Below are positions 53,198-61,445 of a DNA stretch of 64,000 bases, one piece after another; the first letter of the stretch is position 1; each line of letters begins with the position of its first letter. The notes under the pieces are model-generated. The model saw nothing but the letters and a program-made list of their open reading frames with translations, searched no databases and was not told the DNA's origin. Source of the stretch: Hymenobacter properus (GTDB taxonomy: Bacteria; Bacteroidota; Bacteroidia; Cytophagales; Hymenobacteraceae); NCBI RefSeq assembly GCF_015694735.1, contig NZ_JADQDP010000001.1:310001-374000 (forward strand), in the 5' to 3' direction. A program made the translations under genes and the position numbers.

Positions 53198-55099
53198 ATG
53201 TCAGCCTTTTTTCTGCGTCTGCCACTACCCCTGCTCCTGTTTCCGTGGAGCGCGTTAGCCCAGGACCTGCCCCCGCCCGGCGGCTGGCCCCTGCGCCCCG
53301 TGGCCACGGTACGGGCCGTGCCCGAGCCGCCGGGCGGCCTGGTTCCCTTTCGCCAGGGCCAGTTGTGGGGCTTTGCCGATACCACCGGTCGGGTCTGGAT
53401 TCGGCCGGTGTTCGAGACCGAGCCGCCGCGCTTCGGAGCGGGGCTGCTGTTGCAAGCCGAGATGGCGCCCGTCCCGCAGCCGATGGCCCCGAAACACCGG
53501 CCACCTTATCCCCAAGGCCCGCTTCCCCGCTGGGTACCGAACTGGAACCTGCGCTACGGAAATCTGTCGTCGAACGAAGACGGCAGCCGCTACTGGGCTT
53601 TGGATTTTCGACCCACTCGCCCAGGCGGCGCAGCTTTTTTGCTTAATGCCCGCGGCGAGCAGTTGTTGGCGACGGCCAAGCAGGCCATTGCTGCTACTGC
53701 CGACGGTGGCTGGCAGGCCCTGAACCGCCCCGCGCACCTCTCCGAGCAACGCGAGCTAGTAGCCATAGAGGCAATGGAAACCGAGCTGGCGGCGCAACAG
53801 CCGGGAGGCGTTTTCACCGTGCCGCTGGGGCCGCGCGCCCCCGCCGTGCCGCCGCGCCTGCTGCGACGTCGCGCCTACGACCCCGACGTGAATTTCCGTG
53901 CCACCCTTTTTGGGAGCAGCCCCCTTTACGTGGCCCAGAAGGTGAACTGGCTGTTGCCGCACCGGCTGGTGTCGGTGAGCCGCGACGGCATTTCACGGGA
54001 GTTGGAAGCCATTCGCTACTGCCACCACGGCCAGTGTGCGTTGTTTGATGCAAAGGGGCACCGCCTCACCGCCTACCGCTTTGGGGGGATGAAACCGGTC
54101 CTGCCGGGCCGGCTGGCCTACTGGCACTGGGCCGATACGAAGTTCGAAGACCAGGAAGCGGCCACCGCGTCGGGACTGCCCCATAGCTGGGATGTGATTG
54201 AAAGCCTCAACGGCCCCGCCCGCCGCTACGGCCTGCTCGACGAGCGCGGCCGCGAAATCACACCGCCGCTTTATGCCCTGATGCGGGCCGTGGGGCCCAA
54301 CAGCTTGTGGGTGGTGGCCGTGGAGCAGGGGCAACTCCTGTATGGCCTCATCGACACGTTGGGCCGCTACCACCTGCCCCTAAGTTCCGCGCCCATCAGC
54401 CTGCCCGATGTGGCCGGACTGCTGCGCCGTTACAGTGCGGCCCCAGCGCGAGCGGTGGAAAACCAACGCACCTATTCCACCGAAGCGCATTTCCCGGATT
54501 CGGCCACGGTGGGCTACCTTCGGCCCGATGGTCGCCCCGCTTTTGCCGGCAGCTTCGCCCAGGCCGGGGCTTTCTGGCAGGGCCGGGCGTTAGTGAAAAT
54601 CGGTTCGAATTATGGCATCATCGATTCGGTGGGCCGCTGGGTGCTGCCGCCCCAGCCGGAGGAACTTCGCTATTACGGTTTCAGCACCGCGCACCACGAC
54701 CTGTTGCAAGCGGTGGACCCGCTGGAGCTGTTCGACCCTTTCAGCGCCGGTCAGCTCGGCATGCCATACTATGGTACGTTGCCAGGCGAGCCCGAGCCGC
54801 TGTTGCTGTCGCTCGGCCTGCAGGGCTACGGCCTGCGTGACTCCCGCACGGGCCGGGTGCTGGCGCCCGCCCGGTTTGACAAGCGGCCCCAGCAATGGCA
54901 TGGCGGCGCGGTAGGCGAGCACCAGGGCCAGCCGCTGGGCTATTCGTTGCAAGGCCAGCCGTTTAACCCGGACTTGCCCGCCAGCTACCCGGCCGGGGTG
55001 CGAAAACCTGCGCCCAATGGTCAGCCCTGGCGCCCGCTGCTGGAGCGTACCGAACAGGGCTGGCGCACGCGCGGCGGCCGGCAACTCTGGCAGGATTAA
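53198..55099 (+). CDS. Exported WG-repeat protein
   Basis: 633 aa. Signal peptide (PLPLLLFPWSALAQ) and at least five WG-type motifs, each an aromatic-Gly-hydrophobic-D..G....P pattern: LWGFADTTGRVWIRP, YGLLDERGREITPPL, LYGLIDTLGRYHLP, YGIIDSVGRWVLPP and YGLRDSRTGRVLAPA. Such proteins are common in Bacteroidota and probably bind proteins or surfaces; no function is assigned. The ATG at 53198 follows a GTG by one codon; either could be used. Transcribed divergently from the SPT-like gene. Confidence 0.85.
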   Translation: MSAFFLRLPLPLLLFPWSALAQDLPPPGGWPLRPVATVRAVPEPPGGLVPFRQGQLWGFADTTGRVWIRPVFETEPPRFGAGLLLQAEMAPVPQPMAPKHRPPYPQGPLPRWVPNWNLRYGNLSSNEDGSRYWALDFRPTRPGGAAFLLNARGEQLLATAKQAIAATADGGWQALNRPAHLSEQRELVAIEAMETELAAQQPGGVFTVPLGPRAPAVPPRLLRRRAYDPDVNFRATLFGSSPLYVAQKVNWLLPHRLVSVSRDGISRELEAIRYCHHGQCALFDAKGHRLTAYRFGGMKPVLPGRLAYWHWADTKFEDQEAATASGLPHSWDVIESLNGPARRYGLLDERGREITPPLYALMRAVGPNSLWVVAVEQGQLLYGLIDTLGRYHLPLSSAPISLPDVAGLLRRYSAAPARAVENQRTYSTEAHFPDSATVGYLRPDGRPAFAGSFAQAGAFWQGRALVKIGSNYGIIDSVGRWVLPPQPEELRYYGFSTAHHDLLQAVDPLELFDPFSAGQLGMPYYGTLPGEPEPLLLSLGLQGYGLRDSRTGRVLAPARFDKRPQQWHGGAVGEHQGQPLGYSLQGQPFNPDLPASYPAGVRKPAPNGQPWRPLLERTEQGWRTRGGRQLWQD

Positions 55100-55136
55100 G
55101 CGGCCGGCTGCCGTGGGCTGCGCCGCGCCGGCTCAG

Positions 55137-55144
55137 TATCTTCG
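55137..55144 (+). promoter_or_regulatory. Promoter box of the biotin carboxylase gene
   Basis: TATCTTCG followed by CGCCC, the same variant box as before gyrA; 43 bases before the ATG. Confidence 0.45.
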
Positions 55145-55186
55145 CGCCCTCCCATCCTACTTGCGTTTCAGTACCCGCACCACTTC

Positions 55187-56698
55187 ATGAAAAAAATCAC
55201 CAAACTGCTTGTTGCCAACCGCGGCGAAATCGCCCTGCGCGTCCTGCGCTCGGCCAAGGAAATGGGCATTGCCACCGTCGCCATCTACTCCGAGGCCGAC
55301 CGCAACGCCCTGCACGTGCGCTACGCCGACGAGGCCGTGTGCGTGGGCCCGCCCGCCAGCAAAGACAGCTACCTGCGCGGCGACAAAATCATTGAAGTGT
55401 GCCGCGAGCTGGGCGTCGATGCCATTCACCCCGGCTACGGCTTTCTCTCGGAGAATGCCGGCTTTGCGCGCATGGTGCGCGAGGCGGGCCTGATTTTCGT
55501 GGGCCCAAGCCCCGAGGCCATGGAAATCATGGGGGACAAGCTTTCGGCCAAGCAGGCGGTGCAGGCTTATAATATTCCGCTGGTGCCAGGCACGGCCGAA
55601 GCCATTTCCGACGTGGCCGCTGCCAAGCAGATTGCCGAGGAGGTTGGCTTTCCTATTCTGATTAAAGCCTCGGCCGGCGGCGGCGGTAAGGGCATGCGCA
55701 TCGTGAACGGGGCCGCCGAGTTTGAGGAACAGATGCAGCTGGCCATCAATGAGGCCGTGTCGGCGTTTGGCGACGGGGCAGTGTTCATTGAAAAGTTCGT
55801 GACCGGCCCCCGTCACATCGAAATCCAGGTACTGGGCGACGAGCATGGTAACATCGTGCACTTATTTGAGCGCGAGTGCAGCATTCAGCGCCGCCACCAG
55901 AAGGTGATTGAAGAAGCGCCCTCCTCAGTGCTCACGCCCGAGCTGCGCGCCGCCATGGGCCGCTGCGCCGTGGACGTGGCCCGCGCCTGCAACTACGCCG
56001 GTGCCGGCACCGTGGAATTCCTGCTCGACGACAAGCGCAACTTCTACTTCCTGGAGATGAATACCCGCCTGCAGGTGGAGCACCCCGTCACGGAGCAAAT
56101 CACCGGCCTCGACCTGGTGAAGGAGCAAATCCGCGTAGCCGAAGGCTACCCGCTGCCCTTCGCACAGGACGACCTCACCATTACCGGCCACGCCCTGGAG
56201 CTGCGCGTGTACGCCGAAGACCCGCAAAACAACTTCCTGCCCGATATCGGCACGCTCACCACCTACGTGCGCCCCCAGGGCCCCGGCGTGCGCGTCGACG
56301 ACGGCTTCGAGCAGGGCATGGACATTCCGATTTATTACGACCCGATGATTGCCAAGCTGGTCACCTTCGGGGCCGACCGCGCCGAGGCCATTGCCCGCAT
56401 GCTGCGCGCCATCGAGGAGTATCAAATCACGGGCATTGAAACTACGCTAGGCTTCGGTCGCTACGTGCTGACGCACCCCGCCTTCGTGAGCGGCGACTTC
56501 GATACCAATTTCATCAAGGACCATTTCAGCCCCGCCAACCTCGCCCCCGCCGCTCCCGACGAAGCCACGGCCAAGGTAGCCGCTGCGCTGGGTGCCCTGC
56601 TACTGGAAACCAAGAAACCCAAAGCGGCTGCCGCGACAAGTGAAACGGCCGGCGCCGAGGCTTCCGGTTGGCGGCGAAATCGCTTAGGAGTGCGGTAA
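55187..56698 (+). CDS. accC: Biotin carboxylase (acyl-CoA carboxylase subunit)
   Basis: 503 aa. ATP-dependent carboxylation of biotin. N-terminal domain LLVANRGEIALRVLRSAKEM, GYGFLSENAGFA, the ATP-grasp Gly loop KASAGGGGKGMRIV, ECSIQRRHQKVIEEAPS, and the catalytic core FLEMNTRLQVEHPVTEQITG. The C-terminal 50 residues are Ala/Lys/Glu-rich without the biotin-attachment motif MKM, so the carrier protein must be encoded elsewhere. It is longer than the AccC of acetyl-CoA carboxylase (about 450 aa), so a role in propionyl-CoA or another acyl-CoA carboxylase is possible. A bidirectional terminator follows. Confidence 0.93.
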   Translation: MKKITKLLVANRGEIALRVLRSAKEMGIATVAIYSEADRNALHVRYADEAVCVGPPASKDSYLRGDKIIEVCRELGVDAIHPGYGFLSENAGFARMVREAGLIFVGPSPEAMEIMGDKLSAKQAVQAYNIPLVPGTAEAISDVAAAKQIAEEVGFPILIKASAGGGGKGMRIVNGAAEFEEQMQLAINEAVSAFGDGAVFIEKFVTGPRHIEIQVLGDEHGNIVHLFERECSIQRRHQKVIEEAPSSVLTPELRAAMGRCAVDVARACNYAGAGTVEFLLDDKRNFYFLEMNTRLQVEHPVTEQITGLDLVKEQIRVAEGYPLPFAQDDLTITGHALELRVYAEDPQNNFLPDIGTLTTYVRPQGPGVRVDDGFEQGMDIPIYYDPMIAKLVTFGADRAEAIARMLRAIEEYQITGIETTLGFGRYVLTHPAFVSGDFDTNFIKDHFSPANLAPAAPDEATAKVAAALGALLLETKKPKAAAATSETAGAEASGWRRNRLGVR

Positions 56699-56707
56699 TT
56701 GTGCTCT

Positions 56708-56738
56708 AAAAAAAAGCCCGGGCAGCCGGGCTTTTTTT
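56708..56738. terminator. Bidirectional terminator between accC and the RES toxin gene
   Basis: Stem AGCCCGG/CCGGGCT (56715-56721 with 56726-56732), A-run before it and T-run after it. The stop codon of the RES gene is within the T-run. Confidence 0.88.
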
Positions 56739-57189
56739 ATACCTCTTTAATCCGTGGGTCAAACACAAAGTCTTCCCAGCCCACGATGCGCACATGCGCA
56801 AAATCCGGATGGCGGGTGTTGAGCACGTAATTGTGCTCGTGGGCTATGATAGAAGAAGGCACGCGCAGCACGGCCGCCTGCTGGCGGCGGTACCAATCGT
56901 CGCCCAGGGGTTGGCAGCGGGCGTAGTGGCGTGGTAGCTGCCATTCGTCGGGCATCTGTTCCAGCGTCAATTCTTCAATGGCAAGAGAATCGGGCACCTC
57001 GATGCGGACCACTTTGAAGAGGCTGTTGAGACCTTCGCCGCTGCGGTGCACCACGTTTTCGAGGCAGGCTAAGGCGCGACTGCCGGCGGCGTAGATGACC
57101 AGCTGGCCGCGCAGGTTCCAGCGGCCGGGGTTGCCGGAGGCCACGAGCTCGCCGGCATATTTAGCGAGGCAGATGCGGTAAATTTCCAC
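56737..57189 (-). CDS. RES-domain toxin
   Basis: 150 aa from a GTG start placed one base after the antitoxin stop codon. Conserved RES residues are present: Arg5 (IYRICLAKY), Glu44 (ALACLENVVHR) and the Ser pair 112-113 (VLRVPSSII) with EHNYVLNTRHPDF. RES toxins of the MbcT/ParT type act on NAD+ (phosphorolysis) or ADP-ribosylate metabolic enzymes, causing growth arrest. A TTG 8 codons upstream would overlap the antitoxin. Encoded downstream of its Xre/MbcA-type antitoxin, as usual. Confidence 0.9.
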   Translation of the reverse strand: MEIYRICLAKYAGELVASGNPGRWNLRGQLVIYAAGSRALACLENVVHRSGEGLNSLFKVVRIEVPDSLAIEELTLEQMPDEWQLPRHYARCQPLGDDWYRRQQAAVLRVPSSIIAHEHNYVLNTRHPDFAHVRIVGWEDFVFDPRIKEV

Positions 57190-57190
57190 T

Positions 57191-57634
57191 TTACGCCAGG
57201 TCGCCGTGGGCAATGCGGGCTACCTCGTCGGCCACCAGGTCGATGCCGCCGCTGGTTTCGAGCAGGGCCAACGGGGGCTGGTTGTCGAGGCCGTAGGCGG
57301 GCTTGTCGAGCCAGCGACGGAAGGCGGGCAGGCTGCCGAACACTTCCTCGCCGTGGGCGGCCAGGGCCAGCAATTTGAGAATTTGCTCGCTGGCGGCCGG
57401 GCCGAGGCGCTTTTTGCCGTCGCGGTAGGCGCGCAGGGTTTTGGTGGTGGTGTGGAGCAGGTCGGCCAGTTCCTGGGCTTGCAGCTGCAGGAGCGTGCCC
57501 ACGTCGAAGGCCGTTTTGGCGGGCACACCGGTGCGGGCTTCCATCACGAGGGCGAAGGAATCGGCCACGGTGGCTTGCAGGCCGCGCAAGGCGGGCGAAT
57601 ACACGGCGACGGGCGGGGTGGCGTGGGCAGTCAT
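57191..57634 (-). CDS. Xre/MbcA/ParS-type antitoxin of the RES toxin
   Basis: 147 aa. An N-terminal helix-turn-helix-like region (TLLQLQAQELADLLHTTTKTLRAYRDGKKRLG) and a C-terminal toxin-binding domain (DUF2384-like: FGSLPAFRRWLDKPAYGLDN and LLETSGGIDLVADEVARI). It neutralises the RES toxin and represses the operon. The ATG at 57634 is preferred; the longer upstream frame would read through the palindromic operator. Divergent from the Crp-family gene. Confidence 0.9.
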   Translation of the reverse strand: MTAHATPPVAVYSPALRGLQATVADSFALVMEARTGVPAKTAFDVGTLLQLQAQELADLLHTTTKTLRAYRDGKKRLGPAASEQILKLLALAAHGEEVFGSLPAFRRWLDKPAYGLDNQPPLALLETSGGIDLVADEVARIAHGDLA

Positions 57635-57654
57635 AGGTACTAGCAAACTAATTC

Positions 57655-57706
57655 TTTCCCAAATATGGGAAATATTTCCTTGGAAACGGGGAAATATTTC
57701 CTTTGG
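57655..57706 (-). promoter_or_regulatory. Operator of the toxin-antitoxin pair: repeated palindromes
   Basis: Two exact copies of the 12-base palindrome GGAAATATTTCC (57668-57679 and 57690-57701), 22 bases apart centre to centre, i.e. two helical turns. The flanks contribute further half sites (TTTCCC...GGGAAA at 57655-57672). Lies about 20 bases before the antitoxin ATG. Confidence 0.75.
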
Positions 57707-57799
57707 TTTCATTAGGGTTTCGGTCGCACGCACGGGCTCGTTGCTTCCCGGCAAGCTCAACGCGCATGTATTGCCCTTTGGTACGACCTTTACCATGCC

Positions 57800-58396
57800 A
57801 TGCTCCACCCCCTCCGCACCTACATTCAACGCTTCATACCCGCGCTCAGCGATGCCGAGTGGGCGCCGCTGGCGGCGGAACTACGGCCGTATCAGCTGGC
57901 GCGGGGCGCGCACTTTGTGGAGGCCGGCCAGCGACGGCCCCAACTGGCCCTGCTGCTGCACGGGGCCTGCCGGCTCTACTACCCCCGTCCCGATGGCGAG
58001 GAGCGCACCACGTATTTCTTCTTCGAAAACCACCTCATGGGCGACTACCCCGGCTGCCTCACCAGCCAGCCCAGCCAACTCAGCATTCAGGCCCTGACCG
58101 ACTGCGAATTGGTGGTGTTCGACTACGCCGTGCTGCGGCGGCTCTACGACGAATGGCCGGTGTACGAGCGGTTTGGCCGGCTCGTGGCCGAATACCACCT
58201 GTTGGGCACCGACGCCCGGCTGGTGGAGCAACTGCTGCTTTCGCCCGAGGAGCGGTACCTGGCCCTGCTGCGCAGCGGCAAAACCAAGATTCTGGAGCGT
58301 ATCCCACAGCACTTGGTGGCAAATTACCTGGGCATCACACCGGTGTCGCTGAGCCGCATTCGGGCGCGGGTGACGCGGGGCAGCGGTGGTAAATAG
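57800..58396 (+). CDS. Crp/Fnr family transcriptional regulator
   Basis: 198 aa. An N-terminal cyclic-nucleotide-binding-like domain (RGAHFVEAGQRRPQLALLLH, RLYYPRPDGEERTTYFFFEN) and a C-terminal helix-turn-helix (HLVANYLGITPVSLSRIRAR). In Bacteroidota this small type usually lacks the residues for cAMP binding and controls a neighbouring gene; here DUF4260 follows in the same direction after about 85 bases. Ligand unknown. Confidence 0.88.
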   Translation: MLHPLRTYIQRFIPALSDAEWAPLAAELRPYQLARGAHFVEAGQRRPQLALLLHGACRLYYPRPDGEERTTYFFFENHLMGDYPGCLTSQPSQLSIQALTDCELVVFDYAVLRRLYDEWPVYERFGRLVAEYHLLGTDARLVEQLLLSPEERYLALLRSGKTKILERIPQHLVANYLGITPVSLSRIRARVTRGSGGK

Positions 58397-58449
58397 CCCC
58401 GCATTTATTAGCTTTTGTTAACGACACACAGCAGGCGGCCGCCAGAATT

Positions 58450-58477
58450 TTGAGTCATCAAACAACTCAAACTTTTG
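58450..58477 (+). promoter_or_regulatory. Promoter of the DUF4260 gene, probably giving a leaderless mRNA
   Basis: TTG at 58450-58452, 17 bases, AACTTTTG at 58470-58477 (first base off consensus), then CGCC and the ATG at 58482. Confidence 0.5.
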
Positions 58478-58481
58478 CGCC

Positions 58482-58835
58482 ATGAAAAACCTGCTAAAAA
58501 CCGAAGAACTGGCCGAAATGCTGCTGGCCGTGGTGGTATTTACCCAATTGCCCTACGCCTGGTGGGTGCTGCCAGCTACCTTCCTGCTGCCCGACCTCAG
58601 CATGCTGGGCTACCTGGCCGGGCCCCGCACGGGCACCTTCAGCTACAACCTGATGCACCACAAGGCGCTGGCCGTGGCGCTGGGGCTGGCCGGCTGGGCG
58701 CTGGGGCTGCCGCTGTTGATGCTGGTGGGCACCGTGCTGCTCTTCCACAGCGCCTTCGACCGGGTGCTAGGTTACGGCCTGAAATACGTCAGCGGTTTTA
58801 AAGACACGCACCTGGGGCAGATTGGGCGGGCCTAA
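58482..58835 (+). CDS. DUF4260 family membrane protein
   Basis: 117 aa with three to four hydrophobic segments. DUF4260 features: TEELAEMLLAVVVFTQLPY, WWVLPATFLLPDLSMLGYLA, GTFSYNLMHHKALAVAL and the C-terminal LKYVSGFKDTHLGQIGR. Function unknown. Follows the Crp-family gene, which may control it. Confidence 0.9.
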   Translation: MKNLLKTEELAEMLLAVVVFTQLPYAWWVLPATFLLPDLSMLGYLAGPRTGTFSYNLMHHKALAVALGLAGWALGLPLLMLVGTVLLFHSAFDRVLGYGLKYVSGFKDTHLGQIGRA

Positions 58836-59207
58836 CTGCTGAAACGGCAGCGAACCAACTCAAAGGCGTAAGGGGAACATCTTTTCATCAACTTCGGTCC
58901 CCGGCTCTGCCATGCGGCACCAGCCAGCAGCTTTCTTCACGTACACTTCCAGCCGGCGCACTTTGCGGCAATGTCGCGCCCGTCCACGTTCAGCTGCACG
59001 TCAGCCAGTTGGAACAATACTGGGGCGTGGGCGGAAACGGGGCCACGCAGCTATAGGCCTGGCCATCGAAGCGCGCATCCACACCAAAAAGTGGCTCACA
59101 AACGGCTACAAGGCGTGATGGGGATATTAAATGACCGGTTTCAAGAAGGTGCGTCTACTTGCTAATCAAGTACTCATTACTATACCGATTGCCTAAGTCG
59201 TGGCTGT
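58836..59207 (+). pseudogene. Possible gene remnant in several frames
   Basis: Around 58955-59050 one frame reads protein-like (VAPVHVQLHVSQLEQYWGVG, then a stop), and immediately afterwards another frame gives GLAIEARIHTKKWLTNGYKA with a stop near 59118. Together this suggests a frameshifted or decayed coding sequence. The best single open frame (58912-59118, 68 codons) is basic and unlike a folded protein. I cannot name the ancestor. Confidence 0.35.
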
Positions 59208-59254
59208 AACCAAAAACGGTCCCGGCTGCTTTCGCGACCGGGACCGTTTTGGTT
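59208..59254 (-). terminator. Terminator of bshB1
   Basis: Arms 59208-59225 and 59238-59254 pair over 17 bp with one bulged A (core ACGGTCCCGG/CCGGGACCGT), followed on the minus strand by TTTTTGG. Confidence 0.8.
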
Positions 59255-59301
59255 GCTGGTATTGCAATTGTTTCGGGTAACGCTCCTGATTCGGGCGCCC
59301 G

Positions 59302-60021
59302 CTACAGCAAATCCCCCACCTCGCGCACGCCCACCGGGCGCGCCACGGTGAAGCCTTCGCCAAACTCGACGCCGATGATGTGACCGAATTCCCGCGCCCG
59401 CGCCTCCATAAACCGGCCGAAGGCCTGGCTGGACAGATAGGTTTGAGGCGCGTCGAGGTCGGGGTTGAAGAACTGGGTTTTGAAGGCCTGAATGGCTTCC
59501 CACTTCTTCGCCCAATGCGGCGTGATATCGACTACAAACGCGGGCGGCAACTGCCGGTCCTGGATGTAATGGTACACGTTTTTGGGCCGCCAGGCTTCCT
59601 GGGGCTGGCCGTCGGGTCCGAGGGTTTCAATCATACGCAGGCCGCTGAGGAAGCAGGCGTCGATGGCCAGCTGGGCGGCCTTGCCGTGGTCGGGGTGCCG
59701 GTCATTTATGGCGTTGGCCAGCACCACCTCAGGCTGGTAGCGCCGGATGGCCGCGATAAGTTGTAGCTGGTGCTCCCGGTCGTTGCGGAAGAAGCCATCG
59801 GCCATGCCCAGGTTCTCACGAATGTCGATGCCCAGAATTTTATTGGACGCCGCCGCTTCCTCGGCCCGGGTTTCGGGAGTGCCGCGCGTGCCCAGTTCCC
59901 CCCGCGTGAAGTCGACAATACCAACCTTTTTGCCCACGGCCATCGCGGCCAGCAGCGTGCCGGTGCAAGACATTTCAACGTCGTCGGGGTGGGCGCCCAG
60001 GGCCAGGATGTCGAGTTTCAT
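59302..60021 (-). CDS. bshB1: N-acetylglucosaminyl-malate deacetylase (bacillithiol synthesis)
   Basis: 239 aa. A zinc-dependent deacetylase of the LmbE/PIG-L fold that acts in the second step of bacillithiol synthesis. The zinc motif LALGAHPDDVEMSCTGTL, then GTPETRAEEAAASNKILG and NDRHPDHGKAA are all characteristic of BshB1. The ATG at 60021 (MKLDILALGAHPDD) is used. No other bsh gene is in the window. Confidence 0.94.
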   Translation of the reverse strand: MKLDILALGAHPDDVEMSCTGTLLAAMAVGKKVGIVDFTRGELGTRGTPETRAEEAAASNKILGIDIRENLGMADGFFRNDREHQLQLIAAIRRYQPEVVLANAINDRHPDHGKAAQLAIDACFLSGLRMIETLGPDGQPQEAWRPKNVYHYIQDRQLPPAFVVDITPHWAKKWEAIQAFKTQFFNPDLDAPQTYLSSQAFGRFMEARAREFGHIIGVEFGEGFTVARPVGVREVGDLL

Positions 60022-60062
60022 GGGATAGTTGGGTGGGAAGGTTAATCGAAATGTCAAATAGC

Positions 60063-60162
60063 AACGTCAAGCCGAGCGCAGCCGAGGCATCTCGCGTGCG
60101 CAACGCAATCTAATCGTGTGACGAAGTGAGCGAGATGCCTCGGCTGCGCTCGGCTTGACGTT
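60063..60162. repeat. Intergenic inverted-repeat element, copy B
   Basis: Perfect 33-base arms (60063-60095 and 60130-60162) around 34 bases; core AGCGCAGCCGAGGCATCT. Between the M23 peptidase gene and bshB1. Confidence 0.88.
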
Positions 60163-60181
60163 CTTTTTTGCCTTGGCAGGC

Positions 60182-61303
60182 TTACTTAATCCGCAGCTTC
60201 TTGCCCGGCTGCAAGGTTCGCACGCCCGGGTTCAGCTTGCGCAGGGTGCTCACGCGCACCCCATACCGCTCGGCCACTTCCGACATTGTATCGCCCGAGC
60301 GCACCCGGTGCGTAACTGTTTGCCGGGCCCGCGAGGGCGAGCCGCTGCGGCTGCCGCTGCTTCGGTGCCCCAGCGCGCGGCTGTAGTAGTTGAACAGCGC
60401 CGAGGTAATGGTGAAATTGTCCTTCCGCAGCTTATAGCCGGGAAAGTCATACATCAGCGTGGGGTTAATGGGGTTGCCCTGATAGCGCACCTCGAAGTGC
60501 AGGTGCGAGCCCGTGCTGCGCCCCGTGCTGCCCCCGTAGCCAATGAGCTGCCCGGCCTTCACGAAGGTACCCACCGGCACCAGCGCCTTGCTCAGGTGGC
60601 CGTACACGGTTTCGAGGCCGTTGTAGTGGCGCACCAGAATGTAGTTGCCATAGCCGCCGCCGTCCCAGGCTTGGATGCGCACCACGCCATCGAACACGGC
60701 CCGCACCGAGTCGCCGGTTTCCAGGTCCAGGTCCATGCCGTAGTGCCAGCGGTAGCCCCGGAAGGCGAAGCCCGAAGTGATGGGCGTGGTCACGAGCGGC
60801 ATCTTGGCGTAGCGCTGCCGGGGTGGGTCGGTGAGGTGCAGCTTCAGCGAGTCGCGGTAGCTGCGGCCGTCCACGCGGTAAGGGTTCACCCGGTGCGTGT
60901 CCCAGATGGAATAGTAGCCCGCCACCTTTATCCAAGAGGAGTCAATGAGCACCTCCTCCGACATTTCCACGATTTCCTGCCCGCCCTCATCCAGCGTGGT
61001 GGTGTCCTCGCTCACAATGCTGAGCTTCTTGGCCGGGTTGAAGTAGATGGACTTCGCGGCGTCCGAGTTTTCGTCCGGAATTTCCTCGGTTTCAATTACC
61101 GTGGTGGTATCCGGGCGCACGTAGCGCATCTTGGGTGTTTTGATGCGGAAGAAGTCCGATTTGCCGGACGTGCTGCCAGCCTTGGCCTTGGGGCGCGGCG
61201 GCTTGCGGCGCTGGGCCTGCGCCGGGCTCAAGCCGACGAGCAGCAGCAGAAGCGCCAGCAACAGCAGCGCCGGGCGCCAATATATTGTTTTCAGGAAAGT
61301 CAA
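60182..61303 (-). CDS. M23 family metallopeptidase with C-terminal LysM
   Basis: 373 aa. Signal peptide (LLLLALLLLLVGLSPAQAQ), a region of unknown fold, then the LytM/M23 core with zinc ligands in YRWHYGMDLDLE and STGSHLHFEVRY, and a C-terminal LysM domain (VTHRVRSGDTMSEVAERYGV) that binds peptidoglycan. It probably cleaves cross-links in the wall or, if the active site is used as a scaffold, activates amidases; both His-containing motifs appear intact. Confidence 0.93.
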   Translation of the reverse strand: MTFLKTIYWRPALLLLALLLLLVGLSPAQAQRRKPPRPKAKAGSTSGKSDFFRIKTPKMRYVRPDTTTVIETEEIPDENSDAAKSIYFNPAKKLSIVSEDTTTLDEGGQEIVEMSEEVLIDSSWIKVAGYYSIWDTHRVNPYRVDGRSYRDSLKLHLTDPPRQRYAKMPLVTTPITSGFAFRGYRWHYGMDLDLETGDSVRAVFDGVVRIQAWDGGGYGNYILVRHYNGLETVYGHLSKALVPVGTFVKAGQLIGYGGSTGRSTGSHLHFEVRYQGNPINPTLMYDFPGYKLRKDNFTITSALFNYYSRALGHRSSGSRSGSPSRARQTVTHRVRSGDTMSEVAERYGVRVSTLRKLNPGVRTLQPGKKLRIK

Positions 61304-61329
61304 AAGCAGAATTTGTTAGCTAGCATCCA

Positions 61330-61434
61330 GAACGTCATGCAGAGCGCAGCGAAGCATCTTTACCGCACAACGCAATTCCTTTGCTTGAATTACAATAGCG
61401 GTAAAGATGCTTCGCTGCGCTCTGCATGACGTTC
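61330..61434. repeat. Intergenic inverted-repeat element, copy C
   Basis: Perfect 37-base arms (61330-61366 and 61398-61434) around 31 bases; core AGCGCAGCGAAGCATCT. Between trxB and the M23 gene. The middle part shares a CAACGCAATT word with copy B. Confidence 0.88.
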
Positions 61435-61445
61435 CGGGTGCGAAT

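Noticed and set aside
58912..59118. 68-codon frame as an intact gene
   Set aside because: Very basic and not fold-like; better fragments lie in other frames, so it is reported as a possible remnant.
50832..61434. Inverted repeats as a CRISPR array or insertion-sequence ends
   Set aside because: Copies are isolated and palindromic, without regular spacers, cas genes or a transposase.
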